Shown: piece after piece, positions 5,155 through 7,486 of the stretch | Layout of the letters: every line of letters begins with the position of its first letter | Position numbering within the stretch: position 1 is the first letter of the stretch | Assembly: GCA_910577065.1 (NCBI GenBank) | Contig: CAJTLD010000013.1 | Coordinates: 14,886-22,371 of the forward strand | DNA from: an uncultured Lachnospiraceae bacterium | Lineage (GTDB): Bacteria; Bacillota; Clostridia; Lachnospirales; Lachnospiraceae | Reading direction: 5' to 3' | Length of the DNA: 7,486 nt | Program-made: the position numbers and the translations under genes | The notes under the pieces: model-generated | Seen by the model: only the letters and a program-made list of their open reading frames with translations | Told to the model about the DNA's origin: nothing | Database searches by the model: none

Positions 5155-7486
5155 TTACCGAAACCACTTCTGATACTTCGCCTTCTTCCCCTTCGGCGCC
5201 TTTAACACGGCATTCTTAGCAATCCCTTTAAACGCCTGTTTTCCCACGTTCCGAATCTTGCTGCTCTTCACCGTCACACTCTTTAACGCCTTGCACCGAT
5301 AAAATGCCTTCGCCCCTATCTGCGTCAGCTTCGTACTCTTCAAGTTCACCTTCTTAAGCTTCCCGCAGCCCGAAAAAGCGCTGGCCCCTACCTTTGCCAC
5401 ATGCTTTCCGACTACGGCCTGCTCCGCTTTCCGATAACCCAAAAACGCCTTCGCCCCGACGGACGTCACCTTGTATTTTGCTCCGCCAAGCGTCACGCTG
5501 TCGGGCAGGGAAATCTTTTTCCGGTTTTTATTATGACTCCCGGCCGCTTCCACCGTTTTTTTGGACAGGCTTGTCACTTTGTAGAAATAACCGCCGTTCT
5601 CATAAACCTTCCCCTGTGCAATCTCTTCCTGCGGTACGCCCGGTCCCGGCAGGGGCGAAGCCTTTGTTACGGTAATCCGGATGCTTCCGGTTACGCCGCT
5701 TTTGTCCGCCGCAGCGGCAGTTATGTCAGCCGTCCCTTCCGCAACCGCCGTCACCACGCCGCCCGCGTCCACCTTTGCGGCCGCTTCGTTGGAAGAAGAC
5801 CAGGTAACCGCCTGGTTTCCGGCATGTTCCGGCAGAATCTTCGCCGATACGCGGATCTGTTCTCCCGGAGCTAAAACCGTGCGCTCTGCCGTTACCGTAA
5901 CAGACTCGGCAAGCGGCGCCGGTATTTTTTCAAATTCCGCCAAAACGGTTACATCTGCCGCCGGCATTACAAAGGTCTCCCCTTCAACCAGCGTCTCGCT
6001 TTTGTCCGCTTTGTTTTGATAGCGCAGACTGCCCGGTTTTATGCGGTACCCTTCTTCGGGAAAGGCAAGTACGGTAACTTCCTCTCCCGCTCCGGCAATC
6101 GGATTCGTAATGATCAGCGCCCCGTTTTGGGCTGCGCCCGCTTCTGCAAAAAAGCTGCTGTTTAAAGTAACCGCACCCAGGTTAAAATTCCCCCATCTTT
6201 CGTCATATAACGCTTCATTGCTGATTTCCACCTCAAGCACGGCGCCCGGATCTTCAAGCAGATAATCCAGATAGACAGCCTGATACAGCGCGGGCGCTTC
6301 GGAGGCCAGCTCGCCCGTATCAAAATATTCGGTATACTCTTTTACCGCTTTGCCCGCCTTCGTTACGGCAGCGTTTATTTTCACCCTTGCCGACCATGCG
6401 CCAAGGTAAATGGCTGCCTGCTGCCGCCTGGCCCGATACGGCAGGGTAAACCGGATGCCGTTTCCCTCTTGTTCAAACACGATTCCCCGGTTAAATGTCC
6501 CTTCTTTTTTCTTCGTCCCGTCGGTATAGGAAAATACGGTATCGCACGGATCGCCGTTTAGCTTGGTGACTTCCGTAATGGCGGAAAGCCCCGTAATCCC
6601 GTTTGCGTCCGCTTTTTGTTCGATTTGTGCCAGATCGGCGCTGTCAAACAGCTTCCAGTCGGCGCTGCCTTCTTCGGTCAGATTGACGGACGCAGGCTGC
6701 GCGGCCCGTGCGATCTGTACCTGGGTATCGGTATTATCCGGGTTCTCCCCGTCCACTGCCAAAACCGTCACCGGAACCGTAATTTTCATCGTTTTTGCGC
6801 CGCATACCGCGGTCACCTTCAGTACGGTTTCCAGATCCTTCTGCGGCTTTATGGGGTTTACGACCGTGCCGTCGTTTCGCAGCCCGTACCTGCCCGTATG
6901 GCTGCTGCTTTCAAATGTAAACGACGTCCCGTATACGCCGCCCGCCACGTTGAAATCCAGCCGCTGCAATACATGGGCAAAATCCGTATTCCCGCCCAAA
7001 ACGCGCGCCTTTATTTCCAGCCAGTCGCTGTAGGCGCGCTGTGCGTCTGTACGCGCCGTCTGCTCCGGAATCTGCGAAACAATTTCGGAATCCGAGGATT
7101 CCTGCCCGCCCTTAAGCCCGGTTACAAACACGTCGTAACGTTTGTAATTTTCCAGATTGTTTACCAGATACGGCAGCTTTGCCGTCTGCTTCATCTGCCA
7201 GCCGCTTTCTTCTGATTTTTTATAGTAAATGCGGTAAGCGTCATACCCGGCGCCTTCCGGCGCTTTTGCGTCGATCAAAAGCCCAGCGTTTTTGGATACG
7301 GCAGAAATTTGCTCCGGGGCTTTTACCGCCTTGCCGCCGCCGTGTTCTAAGGCAATGGCTTTTAAGCTGATTTCACCCTGCCCGACGCCGTCTTGTGCCA
7401 TTGTAACCGTAACCATCATATTTGTGTCCCTGGCCGCGCAGTTGGGGATTTCAACCGCGTAAACGGTTTCTTCGTCTCCTCCTTTC
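5155..7486 (-). CDS. Large modular secreted or surface protein with Ig-like domains and BspA-type LRR, N-terminus missing
   Basis: The frame is open to the right edge: 22 further codons precede Met at 7419, no signal peptide starts there, and the sequence reads on smoothly, so the true start is outside the window. Numbering from that Met: FN3-like module (about 35-115); Ig-like module (about 125-222) with GLRNDGTVVNP and a final VTVLA strand, like atrophied bacterial Ig domains; jelly-roll or carbohydrate-binding-like module (about 250-420: ADWKLFD, VFSYTDGT, GNGIRFTLP, AIYLGAWSARVKI, NFNLGAVTL); InlB B-repeat-like module (about 432-498: GAGEEVTVLAFPEEGYRI to FVMPAADVTVLAEFE); BIG2-like module (about 503-587: TWSSSNEAAAKVDAGGVVTAVAEGTADI); LRR_5 repeats (about 604-750: VTSVGAKAF, VAKVGASAF, LTQIGAKAF, IRNVGKQAF). 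It ends in a basic tail with no LPXTG motif. The missing N-terminal part may hold a catalytic domain, since such modules often trail polysaccharide-active enzymes. A role in binding glycans or host surfaces is inference. No clear terminator follows. Confidence 0.88.
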   Translation of the reverse strand, partial: KGGDEETVYAVEIPNCAARDTNMMVTVTMAQDGVGQGEISLKAIALEHGGGKAVKAPEQISAVSKNAGLLIDAKAPEGAGYDAYRIYYKKSEESGWQMKQTAKLPYLVNNLENYKRYDVFVTGLKGGQESSDSEIVSQIPEQTARTDAQRAYSDWLEIKARVLGGNTDFAHVLQRLDFNVAGGVYGTSFTFESSSHTGRYGLRNDGTVVNPIKPQKDLETVLKVTAVCGAKTMKITVPVTVLAVDGENPDNTDTQVQIARAAQPASVNLTEEGSADWKLFDSADLAQIEQKADANGITGLSAITEVTKLNGDPCDTVFSYTDGTKKKEGTFNRGIVFEQEGNGIRFTLPYRARRQQAAIYLGAWSARVKINAAVTKAGKAVKEYTEYFDTGELASEAPALYQAVYLDYLLEDPGAVLEVEISNEALYDERWGNFNLGAVTLNSSFFAEAGAAQNGALIITNPIAGAGEEVTVLAFPEEGYRIKPGSLRYQNKADKSETLVEGETFVMPAADVTVLAEFEKIPAPLAESVTVTAERTVLAPGEQIRVSAKILPEHAGNQAVTWSSSNEAAAKVDAGGVVTAVAEGTADITAAAADKSGVTGSIRITVTKASPLPGPGVPQEEIAQGKVYENGGYFYKVTSLSKKTVEAAGSHNKNRKKISLPDSVTLGGAKYKVTSVGAKAFLGYRKAEQAVVGKHVAKVGASAFSGCGKLKKVNLKSTKLTQIGAKAFYRCKALKSVTVKSSKIRNVGKQAFKGIAKNAVLKAPKGKKAKYQKWFR

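Noticed and set aside
7417..7419. ATG at 7419 as the real start of the modular protein
   Set aside because: The frame stays open to the window edge with plausible protein sequence, and no signal peptide begins at this Met. An AGGGA seven bases upstream is only a partial ribosome site.

Overview
The window reads as chromosomal DNA of a Gram-positive, low-to-moderate GC Firmicute, most likely class Clostridia and plausibly Lachnospiraceae. This rests on strong AGGAGG-type ribosome binding sites, sigma-A-like promoters with TATAAT or TAAAAT -10 boxes, the rpsO-pnp pair, and a modular surface protein ending in BspA-type leucine-rich repeats. The family assignment is inference; no rRNA or other taxonomic marker is present. 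All six genes lie on the minus strand, so transcription runs from high to low coordinates.

In transcription order: (1) The 3' part of a large secreted or surface protein (7486 to 5155). It carries FN3-like, atrophied-Ig-like, jelly-roll-like, InlB-repeat-like, BIG2-like and LRR_5 modules, and its start lies beyond the right edge. (2) A promoter region (about 5100 to 4972). (3) Two tandem paralogous exported proteins of unknown function (4971-4222 and 4189-3377), separated by 32 bases and surely co-transcribed. (4) A strong sigma-A promoter just past the second paralog, then a structured leader and rpsO (ribosomal protein S15). (5) A 12-bp hairpin and a second structured leader, then pnp (polynucleotide phosphorylase). 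(6) A 204-base gap holding a promoter inside a 14-bp inverted repeat, a small hairpin and a good intrinsic terminator. (7) The first 161 codons of an S8 (subtilisin-like) peptidase that runs off the left edge.

The central block is the classic rpsO-pnp unit: S15 assembles the 30S platform and PNPase degrades RNA 3' to 5'. In enterobacteria both genes are autoregulated through their leaders. Here both leaders contain segments with two mutually exclusive partners, which fits regulated RNA but is not proof. The right half is an export and surface block with no evident link to rpsO-pnp.

No tRNA, rRNA, CRISPR array, insertion sequence or phage gene was seen. The most notable signals are the regulatory RNA architecture in the intergenic regions, above all the promoter-to-terminator unit before the peptidase, and the unrecognised paralogous secreted pair. 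I found no convincing evidence of a complete new multi-gene system.
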